A stretch of DNA of 64,000 nt from Tamarix chinensis (GCA_030549775.1 CM060171.1:146774859-146838858), one strand, 5' to 3'. Positions 1 through 13,900 are shown, counted from the first letter of the stretch. A program made the numbers and translations. The notes: generated from the sequence alone by a model not told the origin.

Positions 1-259
1 TCATATATATTCGATATTAACCGGTTATGATAATAAATTTTACTTATTTTTTTTTTTACTATAAGTATCCTTATTCACCGATAATATTCTAAGTTCAATT
101 ATTTTTCCACTTAAAAACGCAGCAATAAAAACTCACAATAGCAAACAGGTAGCTATTATGATCACATTTTTAAATACATACTTACTTAAAATCCAATTTA
201 ATACATGTTTACAAGAATAATGAGTTGGATTCATTTTATATACCTATTTCACTCAAACA

Positions 260-705
260 TGAAGTGATCTAATCTAATAGTACCTCAACCTGAACCCAAT
301 CAATCCATCAAGTTAACTTAAATCAAATCCGAGCTAACTTGACCCGAATCAAACCATCAAAACCCAAAATGATCGGACCGTCAAGTTAACATTTAATGGT
401 CCGAATCTGACTCAACAAATTAACTTAATACAATGCAAATCTGTAATGACCTAAAAATGACCTGACCCAAACCAATCTATCAAAACCCAAAATAGTCCAA
501 GCAATTAATCTAAAGTGATCAGAAGTAACCTGATAAATTAATCCGACATAACTCAGGCTTATAATATTTTGGATTTGACCCGACCGGGCCTGATACGAAT
601 AATAAAAATAATATAACCCAAAGCTAACCAATAAAAAAAATAACCTTCAAATAATTTGATCTAAGAATAATTCAACCCGCCTCAATCCGACCCAATTGCT
701 TATGC
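260..705 (-). repeat. Degenerate GGGTC-rich repeat, inverted copy
   Basis: Read on the minus strand this is a chain of GGGTC, GGTTTG and GGGTTA words like those at 1541-2010 and 3990-4225. Its minus-strand beginning (about 705 reading down) has GCAATTGGGTCGG, resembling GGCAATCGGGTCGG at the left end of the 1541 element. It is therefore probably another, inverted copy of that element cut by the window start. Bases 1-260 hold only AT-rich sequence. Confidence 0.5.
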
Positions 706-1509
706 CTTTATCTTATATACATGTATAATAAAGAGCCATTTGCCATATGCTTTTTTGATGTATGGGGGAAAAACTGACGGAGGAAAATAAGGAAGACCGG
801 AGTATATATGTATGCGTGGAGATTCAGTTAAGATCCGTCCAATTAATAATTGCCTATTCCTCTCTCTTATTCCAATCACTTCGGTTTGACATATCTAATA
901 TAAATGGGTTGCAGAGAAATTGAATAAAAAACACCTCCGGAATGGGATTGGATGGGGCCATATGTTCGCAACCACCTGTTAGCAGGTTAATAATTGCGAA
1001 GAATGTAGCTTATGTGTATTTGTTGATTCTTTATTTTTTTGTTAGGTTCTTTAAGTAAATCTCAGTTAGAGTTAGCTAAGAATACATTTTGGTTTGGTTA
1101 ACAATTGAAAAAAAAACGATTAAAATAAAATTAAATAGTGAACGGTTAGGAGAATGAAATTTCTATTAATTAATTGTTAACCGTTTAACTATATATATAT
1201 ATATATACACGTAAATATTGATATTATTGTAGGCTTGTTGTTGTTGCTTACTTTATATATCAAGCGATAAAATGTTTTAGATTGTTGTAGTCCTATGAAA
1301 GGTTCATAACCGCATTGGTTGGTGGTTAACCTGTTATCAACATGTTTTCCTCCCCGTTGTTTTCCCCCCTCTTATGTAATATTTTGTGAATGATAGGAAA
1401 TATATTTGTGATTTAAGCCTCGACATTATTTCTTATTACCTATTTCCTTAAGTTATCTATTTCTTTTGGAGTTCGTGACATTATTTTAGTTATCATCAGT
1501 TATGTGAAC

Positions 1510-1540
<31 letters not shown>
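706..1540. other. Intergenic AT-rich sequence with microsatellites
   Basis: No coding signal or recognised repeat. A TA run lies near 1191-1206 and an AC run at 1514-1540, immediately left of the hAT-like element. Confidence 0.5.
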
Positions 1541-1544
<4 letters not shown>

Positions 1545-2009
1545 GGTGGCAATCGGGTCGGGTGGGTCGGGTCATTATCAGGTCAGGTCATTGTCGGGTC
1601 ATTTGACTTTTACGAATCGATTGTGGGTCGGGTCGGATCATTTCGGATTCGGGTGATTTTGGTACATTGTTTTGTTTAGGTCAGTTCGGTTCTAGGTCGG
1701 ATTATTTTGGTACCAGATTATTTCGGGTTAATTTGTCAGGTTGGGTTCGGGTTATTTTGGGTTACTTGACCAGTAGGGTTGGGTTGGTTTCCGGTCATTT
1801 TCTGGTTCACATGACTAGGTAGCTTTGACCTGTTTGGATTATTTCGTATAATATGATGAGTTGGTCTTGTTGGGTCCGAGTTGTTTAGGGTTAACTTGAT
1901 AGGTTGATCATTTCATGTAATTTGATGGGTTGGATTTGAGTAGTTACGGGTTAACTTGATGGGTCAGGTCGGATCGAGTTTTGACAGGTTGAGTCAAATT
2001 TGAGTCCAG

Positions 2010-3370
2010 GTAATTATCATTTATTATATTGTAAATATTAGAGACAATCATAAGATTACTATTGTAGATAAATGAATTAAGAATATTATATGCGCTTTAT
2101 TTTCGAAAGTAAATAGTAAAGATATTTATATATTTCAATAATAAAAAAAACATTGCATGATTAAATCTAACAAAGATATTTATCATTTATTTTAATTTAT
2201 TTGATTACTTAAAATATTTAATTACTTAAAAAAGATAATTTTATAAAATAAAGGTGATCATAACATGACTATACAATGTATAATTATCGTTTATTACATT
2301 ATAAATATTAGACATAATCATAAGATTACTAGTATAGATAAATGAAATAATAATATTATATGTGCTTTATTTTTATAAGTAAATAATAAAGATATTTATA
2401 AGTTTTAACAATATTATATTTGATTAATTAAAATATTTATATATTTTACAAGAAAAATATTAGATATTAACCACATATTATATTTATTTGATTACTTAAA
2501 TAAGATAATTTTATAAAATAAAGGTGAGCATAAGCATGACTATACAGTGTATTATTATCATTTATTTCATTGTAAATATTAGAGACAATCATAAGATTAC
2601 TATTAAAGATAAATGAAATAAGAATATTATATGTACTTTATCTTTAGAAAGGTAAATAATAAAGATATTTATAAGTTTTAACAATATTATATTTGATTAC
2701 TTAAAATATTTATAAATTTTACAAGTAAGAATATTAGATATTAATCATATATTATATTTATTTGAGTACTTAAAATATATGATTTCTTAAGAAAAGATAA
2801 ATTTATAAAATAAACGTGATTATAAACATGACTATACAGTGTATAATTATCATTTATTACATTGTAAATATTAGAGGCAATCATAAGATTACTAGTAAAG
2901 ATAAATGAAATAAGAATAATGTATGTGCTTTATTTTTACAAAGGTATATAATAAAGATATTTATAAGTTTTCACAATATTATGTTTGATTACTTAAAAAT
3001 ATGTATATATTTTACAAGTAAAATTATTAGATATTTATCATTTATTATATTTATTTGATTACTTCAAAAGATAATTTTATAAAATAAAGGTGATCATAAA
3101 TATGACTATATAGTGTATAATTATCATTTATTACATTGTAAATATTAGAGTCAATCATAAGATTACTAGTAAAGATAAATGAAATAAGAATATTATATGT
3201 GCTTTATTTTAACAAAGGTAAATAATAAAGATATTTATAAGTTTTAATGCTATTATATTTGATTACTTAAAATATTTATAAATTTTACAAGTAAAAATAT
3301 TAGATATTAACCATATATTATATTTATTTGATTACTTATAATATTTGATTACTTAAAAAAGAAAAATTTA
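2010..3370 (+). repeat. AT-rich tandem repeat, about 270-290 bp unit, five copies
   Basis: The word TAAGATTACT recurs at 2051, 2321, 2592, 2884 and 3158, giving spacings of 270, 271, 292 and 274. Each copy begins with a variant of ATTATCATTTATTACATTG and includes TATGTGCTTTATTTT. The copies differ by substitutions and small indels. They lie inside the hAT-like element. Confidence 0.85.
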
Positions 3371-3920
3371 TTTTATATTTTATTTTATTTTATATACAAA
3401 CATAGAGTATTTATTAAAATGATTCAAATAAAATATTGATACTTGTTAGTTGTTAACTTGTTATACATGTAATGAATGATAGAATTAGAGAAAAAAACGT
3501 TATTTTACTTCATAAGTAATAACATATAATATAATAAATCAATAATTATGTGTATAAGTTTATTTGATATTATAGGGCATGTGTATGTTAACATGTTATG
3601 AACTTATAAAAGTAGTTAGGTAAAGAAGATAAAAGATATTAAAATGATTGTCTAATATACACCTTTACCACCAAAATTTCACCAACTCATTAACCTAATT
3701 TTGATTTCATATAAGCATCTAATTAAAAATATGTTCTTAATTTTCACTTTTTATTAAATTATTATTATGACTTCTTAAATTTTATTTTTGTGTGGAAAAT
3801 TTTATTAGTATATCATTGATAAATAAGAATGTCTAGGGTAAAAGTATGAAAAATAAATACAATTTATAAAACACTATATTTTTAAAAGTTTTAAATGAAT
3901 ACTAAAATATGTGTAATTTA

Positions 3921-3926
3921 TTATTA

Positions 3927-3961
<35 letters not shown>

Positions 3962-3980
3962 TATTATTATTATTATTATA
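3921..3980. repeat. ATT microsatellite
   Basis: Interrupted run of TTA/ATT triplets just before the right GGGTC-rich block of the hAT-like element. Confidence 0.9.
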
Positions 3981-4222
3981 GATTTTGATGTCTAGTTGGG
4001 TCAATGTTGGGTCGGGTTGAGTGGAAGCGAGTCAGGTTAATACCGGGTCGGATCGTTATCGGGTTGGGTCTATGATGGGTCATGGGTTGGGATCGGGTTG
4101 GATCAAGATAAATTTTCAGGTCAATGTCGGGTTAGGTCAGGTTGTGAAACTTTTCGGGTCTTATCGAGTTGGGTTTTACTCGGTTCAGATCAGGTTGGGC
4201 AGGTCAGGTCAACTTTTGCCAA

Positions 4223-4405
<183 letters not shown>

Positions 4406-4431
4406 TCATCTATGTGTGCAATAGTTTGAAT

Positions 4432-5800
4432 TGATGCTTTCATATCTACTTTCTTCAAATCCTCTTGGAGTATTATAGGTAATGACTTATGGAGATTACC
4501 TAGTATCTTCCAATCAAGTTCTCTACCACCTTTTATGAGTCAAACCCTTCTTTTCTATCTTCCCAAGATTGACAATGCTAATAAAGTTACTAATTTTAGT
4601 CCCATTAGTTGTTGCTCTACCTTATAAAAAATTTAAGCAAAGATCCTTACTGCAAGATTGCAAGCAACTCTTCCCTCTATATCCATTCCTCTCAAGCTGG
4701 TTTTATTAATGGGAGATCTAAATGTGACAATGTCCTCTTGGTTCATGAGCATATCCACATTTACAGAAGGAAAAATATTTCCCCAAGGTGTATGTTAAAA
4801 ATATACATTAAAAAGGCCATGATTCAGTGTGCTGGTAATTCTTAGAGAAAATGTTGCTTCATCTTCACTTTTCTGTTCATCTTGTGAAAGCTACTATGTC
4901 TTGTATTTGACAAGTGAAGTATTTATTATATATAAAGACCCTTTTACAAGGAAAAGAGGCCTAAGATAAGGATACCCATTGTCTCCTTATCTCTTTGTGT
5001 TTATCTTGGAATATTTTAGTCGCATGTTTTAATTCCTACAGGAAATCCCCTCTTTTTTAGGACATCCTAAATGAAAAGGGCATAGGATTGTGAACCTATC
5101 TTTTACTGATGATTTTATTATCTTCTATAGAGGCGTACTCTCTTTTTTCCATCTAATAAAGCATCAATTTTACTTATATAACTAGTCACAAAAAAGCCAA
5201 GCTTACTATAGAGGTGTGAACATGACTCACATAACTTCGATTATTGCTTGTCTTGATTTTAAGGAGGGAAGCATGCCGTTTAATTATCTTGGGTCTATTT
5301 TAGACTCATCCAAGTTCATCACTACTAACCTTAAGCCTTTGGTTGATAAGATCACAACTAAGCTACATCACTGGTCAACTAAGCTTTTACCTTATACTAG
5401 AAGAGTCCAACTCCTCAAGTCTTTACCTTTCTAAAAAATATCATCTCGAAGATTATTTCAACTTGCAAGAGCTTCTTATGTACAAGAAATACAACCCTTA
5501 GTAAGAGATATATCTTTACTTGGAAAATTATTTTCCTACCTCATAAAGAAGATGGATTGGGAATAATTGAGCCTTAGATCTAGAATGCATCTGCCCTAGG
5601 AAAACAACCATGGAACATGAGTCAAAAAGCAAATTATATTTGGATTAAATGGGTAAAAAATATTATATTAAACATCATATTTTTATAGAATTACACTTAC
5701 CTTTCATTACTATAAGCTTGGTAAAAAGTCTATTTGCCTTAAGATCCACCATGCTGCCTTAGATACAGATGCAACCAACAAGTTACAACCATTACTATGG
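4432..5800 (+). pseudogene. LINE (L1-type) reverse transcriptase remnant
   Basis: Broken reading frames on the + strand match the plant L1 order. First comes the stretch before the reverse transcriptase with FSPISCCSTL (near 4590-4620); then AGFINGRS..DNVLLVHE and NISPRCMLK (4690-4800); then RKRGLR and YPLSPYLFVF (4950-5010); then GSMPFNYLG, LVDKITTKLHHW and RRVQLLKSL (5265-5430); then a C-terminal part with LPHKEDGLGI (about 5530). The part covering the YADD-type catalytic motif near 5100-5130 is frameshifted. Many stops and shifts show an old, 5'-truncated copy. No 3' poly-A tail is clear. Confidence 0.85.
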
Positions 5801-6029
5801 AATAAGGTTTCAATAACATCTTATAGATAACATTTAACATAAAACTTCAATAAAATTGTAGCGAGTTAGTAGAGTTAACTTTTAATGACGATTTTTAAAA
5901 TTAACCATTATCAAAACACTGATCAGTCATATTTAATAATATCCTTTTATACAACCGTTATAAAAAATATAAATAGTCAGATTTAATAACAGTTTTGTAT
6001 ACAATTTTTTTTAAAACTAACCTAAAATT
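5801..6029. other. Unassigned AT-rich sequence
   Basis: Nothing recognised between the LINE remnant and the inverted long-LTR-like repeat. Confidence 0.4.
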
Positions 6030-8984
6030 TTTAGAAAGGCTTCTTATTTTTGTGCCCTATCCACAACCTCTCATTTTCCCTTCATTCTAAAATCAAACTC
6101 CTTCACAATTGATCATTTCTCCTAGCTACATTTCCTTAATCAATATCTCTATTGATTGTCCTTTGTCTTTTGTTTTAAAATTTTCTTTCCTATAGTCCTT
6201 TTCTGGCTCTCTTAATTTTTGATTTGGGTGACCTATTTTCTCAATTTTTTCTTCAGTTATCTTATTAGTTTTTCAACTCTTAATGGTTGTTTGTTTTGCT
6301 TTGTTCATGGTGGTTTTTTTCCCAAAGCTCATTGGATTCATACCCTTTTACTTGATTTGGATTAATCTCAAAATTTATTTGAAGATTTGGTTTAATCTAG
6401 CTTGGATTGAGTTCTAGATCTGATTATTGGTGTGTTTAAAGATCATGCTCATTCTTGCCAATAGTTTGAAACTTTGAATTATTTTTTTGGTTCACCATTG
6501 GGTTAGATTTGGGAGTGGTGGTTTTCATTGCCCATTATTTGCTTGTTTGTCTTAGATTTGCACTCTAAGGACTTAGTCTAGGTCTTTAGTTGTCTGAATT
6601 ATCCTTCCTTTGGTTTTGTTTCTCATCTCCTAGACTTCAAGTTTAGGATAGAGTTGAAATTTTGCTCACAATTTGTTCATCCATTTTACCCCATTTTAAC
6701 ATTATGGGTATTTTTTAATTTTCTATCTAATAAATGTTTTAATAAAAATTATTATTATTATTGGTTAAATATTAATATGGTTAATTTGATATCATTTTTA
6801 GGTACAAAAATTTAGTTAGCTTAGCCTAATAAATTTTAGTAGGTTACACATATTTTATATTTTTTTTGCTGGAAATCAGGTAATCCTTGTACTCTATTAA
6901 AATGTTAAAATGTGAGATATCACATGATAACATATTATAATTTTTCATGTATAAATTTTATTAACCTTTTTTGTCACGTTGTAATTATTTTCCTAAAAGT
7001 GTTAGCATGAAAATTTGGTGAAATGGAACATAATGATTTGTATAAATTATTATGTGTACGAAAGTATCCTAAAATGGGTTTTATATTGGAAATAAGTTGT
7101 ATACTTGATGTATGATTAATTTGATAGGTTAAACAATTTATTTGCATGTTATTACTATTGTATTCCCTAGGGATAATTTGGTCATTTAAGCATATTGTAA
7201 TATTTATTCTAGTAAGAATTTATAATATGTCTTAATTATTGTTAAGTATGGAGGTATTTGATTTGATATTTTAAAAATGCATGTTTTAACTTGATTGTTA
7301 TTATTATATGCCATATGGGTATTTTAGTCATTTTAAGCATATCATAATATTTATTATGATAAGTGTGCCCGATATGTGTTATTTATTGTTGAGCATTGGA
7401 ATGCAAGTTAGCGTTTTACGTGTTAAATCATGTCTGAAGCTAAAATGGTCATTTGGTATGTCAAGTAATTTATTTGCATGTTATGTAATTTAATTATTAC
7501 GTTTAACCATTTCATGAAAAATTAATAAATAAAATAAAATTAGTGTTTAAAATAGATGATAATGTGTTAATTATGGCCTTAGGGCCATTTTGGTCACTTT
7601 TGACCTAATGCGCTGAATATGAATAATTAGACATAAAATGACCTTAGTGTATTGATACGTTGATCTTAGTGTTGACTTTGATTGTGACTTAGATCATTGA
7701 CCTTAGGGTTAACTTGAATAATTAGATATAAAGGAAAATTTGTTAAATATGGAATTAAAATCATTGTGTAATATGTGATATTTTGTAATTGCCTTTTTCA
7801 AATATTAATAATTAAAGAGGAATACTTCGAATCTGAAATGATTTCTCTCTACGGTTAGCTATCCTAGAGATACGGTAAGATCCCTCAGTTTGTTTTATTT
7901 TGGTTGTGTATCGGTGTGCCCTAATAATGCCTTAGTCTACTCTATAGGTGACCTACATGCCCTATGGAAAGTATCGATACTTAAGGATTAGACATCTTAG
8001 GTTGGGAGAATATTGTGTCTTCTGGTGCACCAGTATGACCAGAGTGCTTTAATGCCTCTGGGTTGGATGGTTGGAAAGGTATTGTGATGCCTTGTGTACC
8101 AGTGTGATCAATTTAATTTTATGTCTCCATATTACTATTATATCCCCTTGATTAAATATAAATTGAAAAATAATTATTATTAGATCAAAATAGTTATTAG
8201 ATTGGTCAAAAGTAGTCGTTCGACCCTACATGTGACATTATGGATATTATTGGTTTGATATTGAGATATGAAATATAATGTGAAGGTTATACTTATTGTG
8301 TTGAGGTTAATTCTAAACATCCCTTCATAGAGCATCTCTTGTATGCTTGGTTGGTTGGTTTCATTATGTTCTAAATGAACGAGTTTGACCAGCATGTGGA
8401 TTTGGTGATTATTGTTTATTTGATATGATTTTTGTATTTTGTCCATCTTATATATATTTCAATATTTTATACCATATTTTTTATACCTTTTATGTGTTCC
8501 ATGGAGGCTTTTCATATTAGTTTTATATAATGTGTTACTCAATACTGTAGTATCGACATGTTATGTTGTATGGTCTCCTACCTATTCAATGGGAATTCTT
8601 TATCTTATAAGATTACTTTGAGGGTTTAGCCTAATGGCTTTTGGTAGGAGTTGAGAGTTAGGAATGTCTAGGGCTCACTTGACACGTTTTGATTCGGATT
8701 TTCTTTGGACTCTTATGTCTCCTTCCATATTTCTTTTTCTCAATAGATTATGATTATTTGCCTAATGTGTTAGGCTATTAGGATAATGTTATTCTATATT
8801 GAAATATATTTTGTTTTATGTTTGTTATTAATTTAAGTGAAGTAACATTTAGCCTTAGCTCTTAGTATACGAATGATAGATAATGCCTAACTTATGCTAG
8901 GTATGGCAGTAATATCCACTATTTTTATAACAAATGCTTTCACAAAATAAAATATGTAAGTATTAAATTTGGGGATATTAAAAT
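6030..8984 (-). mobile_element. Probable long LTR of a retrotransposon, inverted
   Basis: On the minus strand the stretch near 7890-7990 (GTATCGATAC, CTACTCTATAGGTGACC) matches the inside of the solo LTR at 39046-41373, near 39956-40040. The expected TGTAACACCCC end corresponds to the decayed TTTAATATCCCC read down from about 8984. The left limit is a guess based on the length of the other copies and on the change to CT-rich sequence. No proteins are encoded here. Confidence 0.4.
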
Positions 8985-9526
8985 ATCAATAAAGTACACA
9001 TCATTCTTCATAGGCTCATCACTAAATATAACATTTAGCTAACTTATAATGAGCAAGCTAATTTCATATAAATTTGTCCTGGTCCTGGACGTAGAAAATA
9101 AACTTGACAATAAATTCATTTAGCTATATATATATATATATTATAATCCAGCTAGTTCGATGATTAACTTGGCGAATAATTTTATTAAAAAAATCATCTA
9201 ACTCATACTATATAGTCAGGTTTATCAATCAGCTAATAATTTAGAGCGATCAGTTTTTGACTAACTTTTTTGTATGTACAATTGCTTATTGGGGGGGTTT
9301 GTACTTGTATCGACCAGAATCTAACTAAATTGACAATGATTATGCCCTTAGACAATAACACATACCACACTAATTATTGAGTGGGAAATCTTAGTGGAGC
9401 TGAAACATGAAATTGTGGGAAATGAGCGGATAAGTTTTCAGATGAATGGATTCGATTCACCCTAAATTATCATATAAAATAAAATATTTTATTATTATTA
9501 TTTTACGATCCGTATAAAAAAAAAGG

Positions 9527-9563
<37 letters not shown>

Positions 9564-9899
9564 ATACGAGTCGGATTATAATTAGTCGGATCTATTGATG
9601 AAATATATAAAACAGTTAGTCGATGTAGGTGTAGGGAATGATTGTTCGATAGATTTCGTCCTCCCTGCCCCTTTCTCCCATTTTCAAGTGAAAAGAATGA
9701 CATGGATGTAATGGAAATGACGTTAATGGCATTTAAACGAAGAGTATGGGTTTGAGAAAGGGTGAGTACGGGTCTGTGACTAATACTATGGTTGAGCGAC
9801 AAACACATTATACGCACACGTCTTCTTGCTTAAAAAGAAAACAAGAAAGAAAGGAGGAAGAGAAGAAAGTAAAAAGAGGAGTAAAAAAGAACGCGACTC
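8985..9899. other. Intergenic region upstream of the KANADI gene
   Basis: AT-rich, with TA microsatellites at 9124-9141 and 9529-9560. No coding signal on either strand. It may hold distal promoter elements. Confidence 0.4.
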
Positions 9900-10923
9900 T
9901 CTGAAACTCATATTTACTCCTTTTTCTTCTCACTTTACTAATACCCCCACGTCCACAAAAGTTAAACAGAGGGAGAGAGAAAAACTGATTTTCTCTCCAT
10001 CTTTTTCTCTCACTAACTTTACATTTTTCCCCTCCTCAGCGCTCTATCTCCATCTCATTCTCCATCTCCATCTCCATCTCCATCTCAACCCCTCCTCCCT
10101 CTCTCTCAAGTGTCATTTTCTCACATATACTTCACACACACACAAAAGAAACAACCCATTCACTACATCTCGTATCCTTGCCCTTTGTTTTCTTTCTTCT
10201 CTGTCTTTCCTCTTTCCCGGCCCTCTCAACACTCTCTGATTTCAGTTTTCATTTCTTTCTTCTTCAGCTTCTCTCTCTCAAATTTCTCTGCAACTACTAT
10301 ACCTCGCTCTCCTCTTTGTTTCACCTACAATAACTACCTAGCTAGCTAGGTAGCTGGGTTATATCGCTCACAGATTCATAAAATTGATCATTGTATCATC
10401 AACACCATCATCGTCCCAAAATACATCTGGAGCCGGAAGAGAGTTAATTAACCCCAACCAATCGCACCCAGCAAGTTTTAGCTAATCAGTCTTTAGGAAT
10501 ATATAGAGAATACAAATATAATTAAAGAGGGGAAACCCTCTCCGATCTTGCTCATCATCGTCTGTCTTCAGGAGCTTACTTACTTTCTTCGCCATCTCCT
10601 TCTTGGGCAATTAGTTTGTTCCACTGCAATCACTTTCTTCTAGCAGCTAGCTACCAGTAGAAGAAGGAGAAGTTTCGCGCAGGCACAGGGGAGAAGGAGA
10701 TACCAATTAACAACTCAAAAGGTTTTTGATTTGCTAAAGCGAGCGAGAGAGAGAGAGAGCGTGAATAAGGAAGGAAGGAAGCGGGTTTAGCATCGGTGCT
10801 TTTTTTGGGGGGTGGAGGTGGATATATAAATATTGTTAGATAGGAAGGCAGGGAGGGAGGTATTATCATACGTATCAGGAAGGCAGAAGTGAATAATATA
10901 TAGAGAAAGCGCGCGCAGCAGAG
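9900..10923 (+). promoter_or_regulatory. Putative promoter and 5' leader of the KANADI gene
   Basis: The 1 kb before the start codon changes from AT-rich to pyrimidine-rich (CT-rich from about 9900 to 10330), a composition common near plant transcription starts and in leaders. A GA run lies at 10743-10758 and a TATA-like TATATAAAT at 10823-10831, about 95 bp before the ATG. I cannot tell whether transcription starts at this TATA or farther upstream in the CT-rich part. In the second case the leader would hold upstream ATGs, for example one at 10110 opening a 79-codon frame. Confidence 0.35.
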
Positions 10924-13900
10924 ATGGAGTTATTCCCAGCTCAACCTGATTTAAGCCTCCAAATCAGCCCTCCAAGCAGCAAGCCATCATCGGGAGCGGG
11001 AGGAGGTGGTGGAGGAGGAGGAGGGTGGAGGAGAGCTGCAGCTCCTGGTGGTGGTGGCGGCGGTGTTAATTTAGGGGACGACGAAGTGGATTTCGGATTC
11101 TGGAGAAGAGCTCTTGATTCTTCACAAAACCCCACCTCCATCATCTCTAATAATCCCATGTCCATGTCCCAAAAAGAGAGTACGACCGCCATCTTCTCTA
11201 ATAGCAATTATAATAATAATAATAATAGTTCATCTAATTCCAGCTTCGACCTCTCTCTTTCCAATCCTAAACCAACAAGGGTTTCACTTTCATCATCGGT
11301 GTCAGACTCGTCTAACAACAACAATAATACTATTGCTATTCCCACCAGCAACCACCGTTATTCCAACTCCTATCTTCACCACAACCACCCCCATCAGATC
11401 GGCGGCGGCGGTGGAAGCGGGGGCAATGGTACCGTTACGAGTAATAACCACATGATGAACGGCACGATTATTCATCAACAAGTACCAAATCACCTCCATT
11501 TTAATCCTCAACAGCTGCAGCAGCAGCACATCCTCCTCCATCATCCACATCAGCCAGTCGGCCCCCAAAATCTGCAGAACCAAAACCACCAATACGGTTT
11601 GGGACCCGAACACGGGTTTTTGAGACCTATACGAGGTATACCAGTCTATTCAAATAACCCTCCTCCTCCTCCTCCATCTTTCCCATTTGCACCTCCACCA
11701 ACGACGACAGTGCTACCTTCGCAGCACCGGCAGCAAGCACTGTTAGTAGGCGGCGGTGCTCTAGATTCGTGTTCTACAGCATCAGCGGGAGGAGGCGGTG
11801 GTTGTTCTCCCAACATCATAAATAGTAGCACTGCGGCGTCTGGAACAATCATGAATCCCTACCAACCTCGTCATCATCCTTCTCATCATCTCGATCACAA
11901 CCACCACCACCATCATCATTCAGGGGCGGCGGCCGCGGCAGCAGCAACAGCAGCGGGGCTAATGCGGAATAGATTATTTCCATCGAGGTTCCCGGTCAAA
12001 CGGAGCATGAGAGCGCCGAGGATGCGATGGACATCAACGCTTCATGCTCGCTTTGTTCATGCTGTTGAGTTATTGGGCGGCCATGAAAGTAAGTAAAGTA
12101 AATACCAGCCGACAGTATATATTTTGTCTGTATTGATTGCTAGGCCGTCTTGTTTAATTTTGAGTAATTGAATTTGGGTGTTTTTTTTTTGTTTAAATTT
12201 AAATGAATGAGCTCGAATGATTGATCGATGTTATTCATATATCATCAAGAGCAGTAACCTAGCTATAGCTATAGCTATAACGGCTAGCTGTTTGATATTA
12301 ATCTAGTGATGACTGCACAAACTATATACGATAGGAGCATGAATAGTTTGTTGTTCAATTTCTTAATATTTATTTATAACATTAATTCCGCTGTCTGACT
12401 TTGTGTTTGTTTGGATTATGTAAAATATAAACAAAAAATATATTTAGGGGCAACGCCAAAGTCGGTGCTGGAACTAATGGATGTAAAGGATCTAACTTTG
12501 GCTCATGTGAAGTCCCATCTGCAGGTAATTAAATGTGTATAGCATTATGATACAAAGTAGTAATTTGATTAACCACGCACGCAAGGAGGCTTCCTCAGCT
12601 AGCGTGCATAAATGTCATGAACATCATCATCATCATATTATTATTATTATTAGTCTACATTTTTGGGAAAGGGTTCTTCCTCCTCCTTCTTCTTCTGCTG
12701 CCGTCCGGTAGTATAGCTAGCCGGTGTACTTGTTTGAGTCAAGGTAGTATTGTTGTTGTTTGGAGGTATGTGTAGACATCAGTGGTAAGAGATCTAGAGA
12801 CGAGAGGGGGTTAATTAAGATTATAAAACGGAGGACTGAGCGGGGCCGCCGGAGGGGGAGGAGGAGTAAGCATATATAGCAGTGAGTGAGTCGGAGTACA
12901 GCTTAGCTACAAGTTAATATATATATTTACTACTACTACTACATACATTTCAAATTCCAATGTTTCTTCCGCCAGACCTTTTCTTTTTCTCTATCGTCTT
13001 CTTCTCCGGTCCTCCTCCCTCTTTTTCCTTATAAATTAATCAAAAAAGATTTTTTTTTGGGAAGCTAAAAATCCTTGCAGTTTTTTTTTTTCTTTTATTT
13101 TTTACGTAAAAAAAAAAATCACACACATACACAGTAACACAGACGGAGCATATAGTATCTGTTTTCTGCTTGATTTTTGTTCTTGTGTTATCAGATCTGA
13201 TATAACCCTGCAAACCTCACACACACTGCAATTTTATTTAATTTTTTGTTTTTTTTGTTCTTAATCTTGGGAGAGGGAGAGAGATTAAAAACCATTCCCA
13301 CGATTTTTATTTATTTAATTTTCCGAGAATATTTGTTCGTGGAAGGGATCGGAAGAAAAAGGTTATAATTAAACCTGGAGATGGACAGATTAACATTCAC
13401 GAAGACGACGAGAGAGAGGTGTGATAGGAGAGGGAGGAGGAGGAACTGATCGTGTGATGGTGTGTGTGTGTGGTGAAAGACAGAGAGGGAAAGAAAGAGG
13501 AGGGACCTCGATCCTCATGTGTGTGTGTGTGTGGGGGGGGAGAGAGGAGAGAGAGAGAGTGTGTGGGGGTATATATTAGCTAAGCCAGGCAGCAAAAAAG
13601 TACAGAAACGCCATCATTTCTCAATCATATAATGTGAAATGCTTTTCTACCTTCTTCTCTATTCTCTACAATCTAATCTAATCTACTCTCTCTCTCCCTC
13701 CCCCCGATGTTCTTTGGTTTACTTCACCTAACCATGGTTACTTAACTACAGTTACACTTGTGTTCTAATAACTTATCTCACATATATATATATATATATA
13801 TACGGAACCGTTTAAGTATATACTGGCTAGCTAGTAGTAGTACGTAGACCGTAGTTGCCGTTTGTTTTTTTCACGTTATCCGGCCGATTAATCCAACCTG

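Noticed and set aside
9826..10239. 137-codon frame upstream of KANADI
   Set aside because: It covers the purine- then pyrimidine-rich leader; the product is a Lys/Arg then Ser/Leu/His string with no family likeness.
11302..11613. Antisense frame within KANADI exon 1 (and similar ones at 10941-11207 and 11646-11852)
   Set aside because: Shadows of the repeat-rich exon read backwards.
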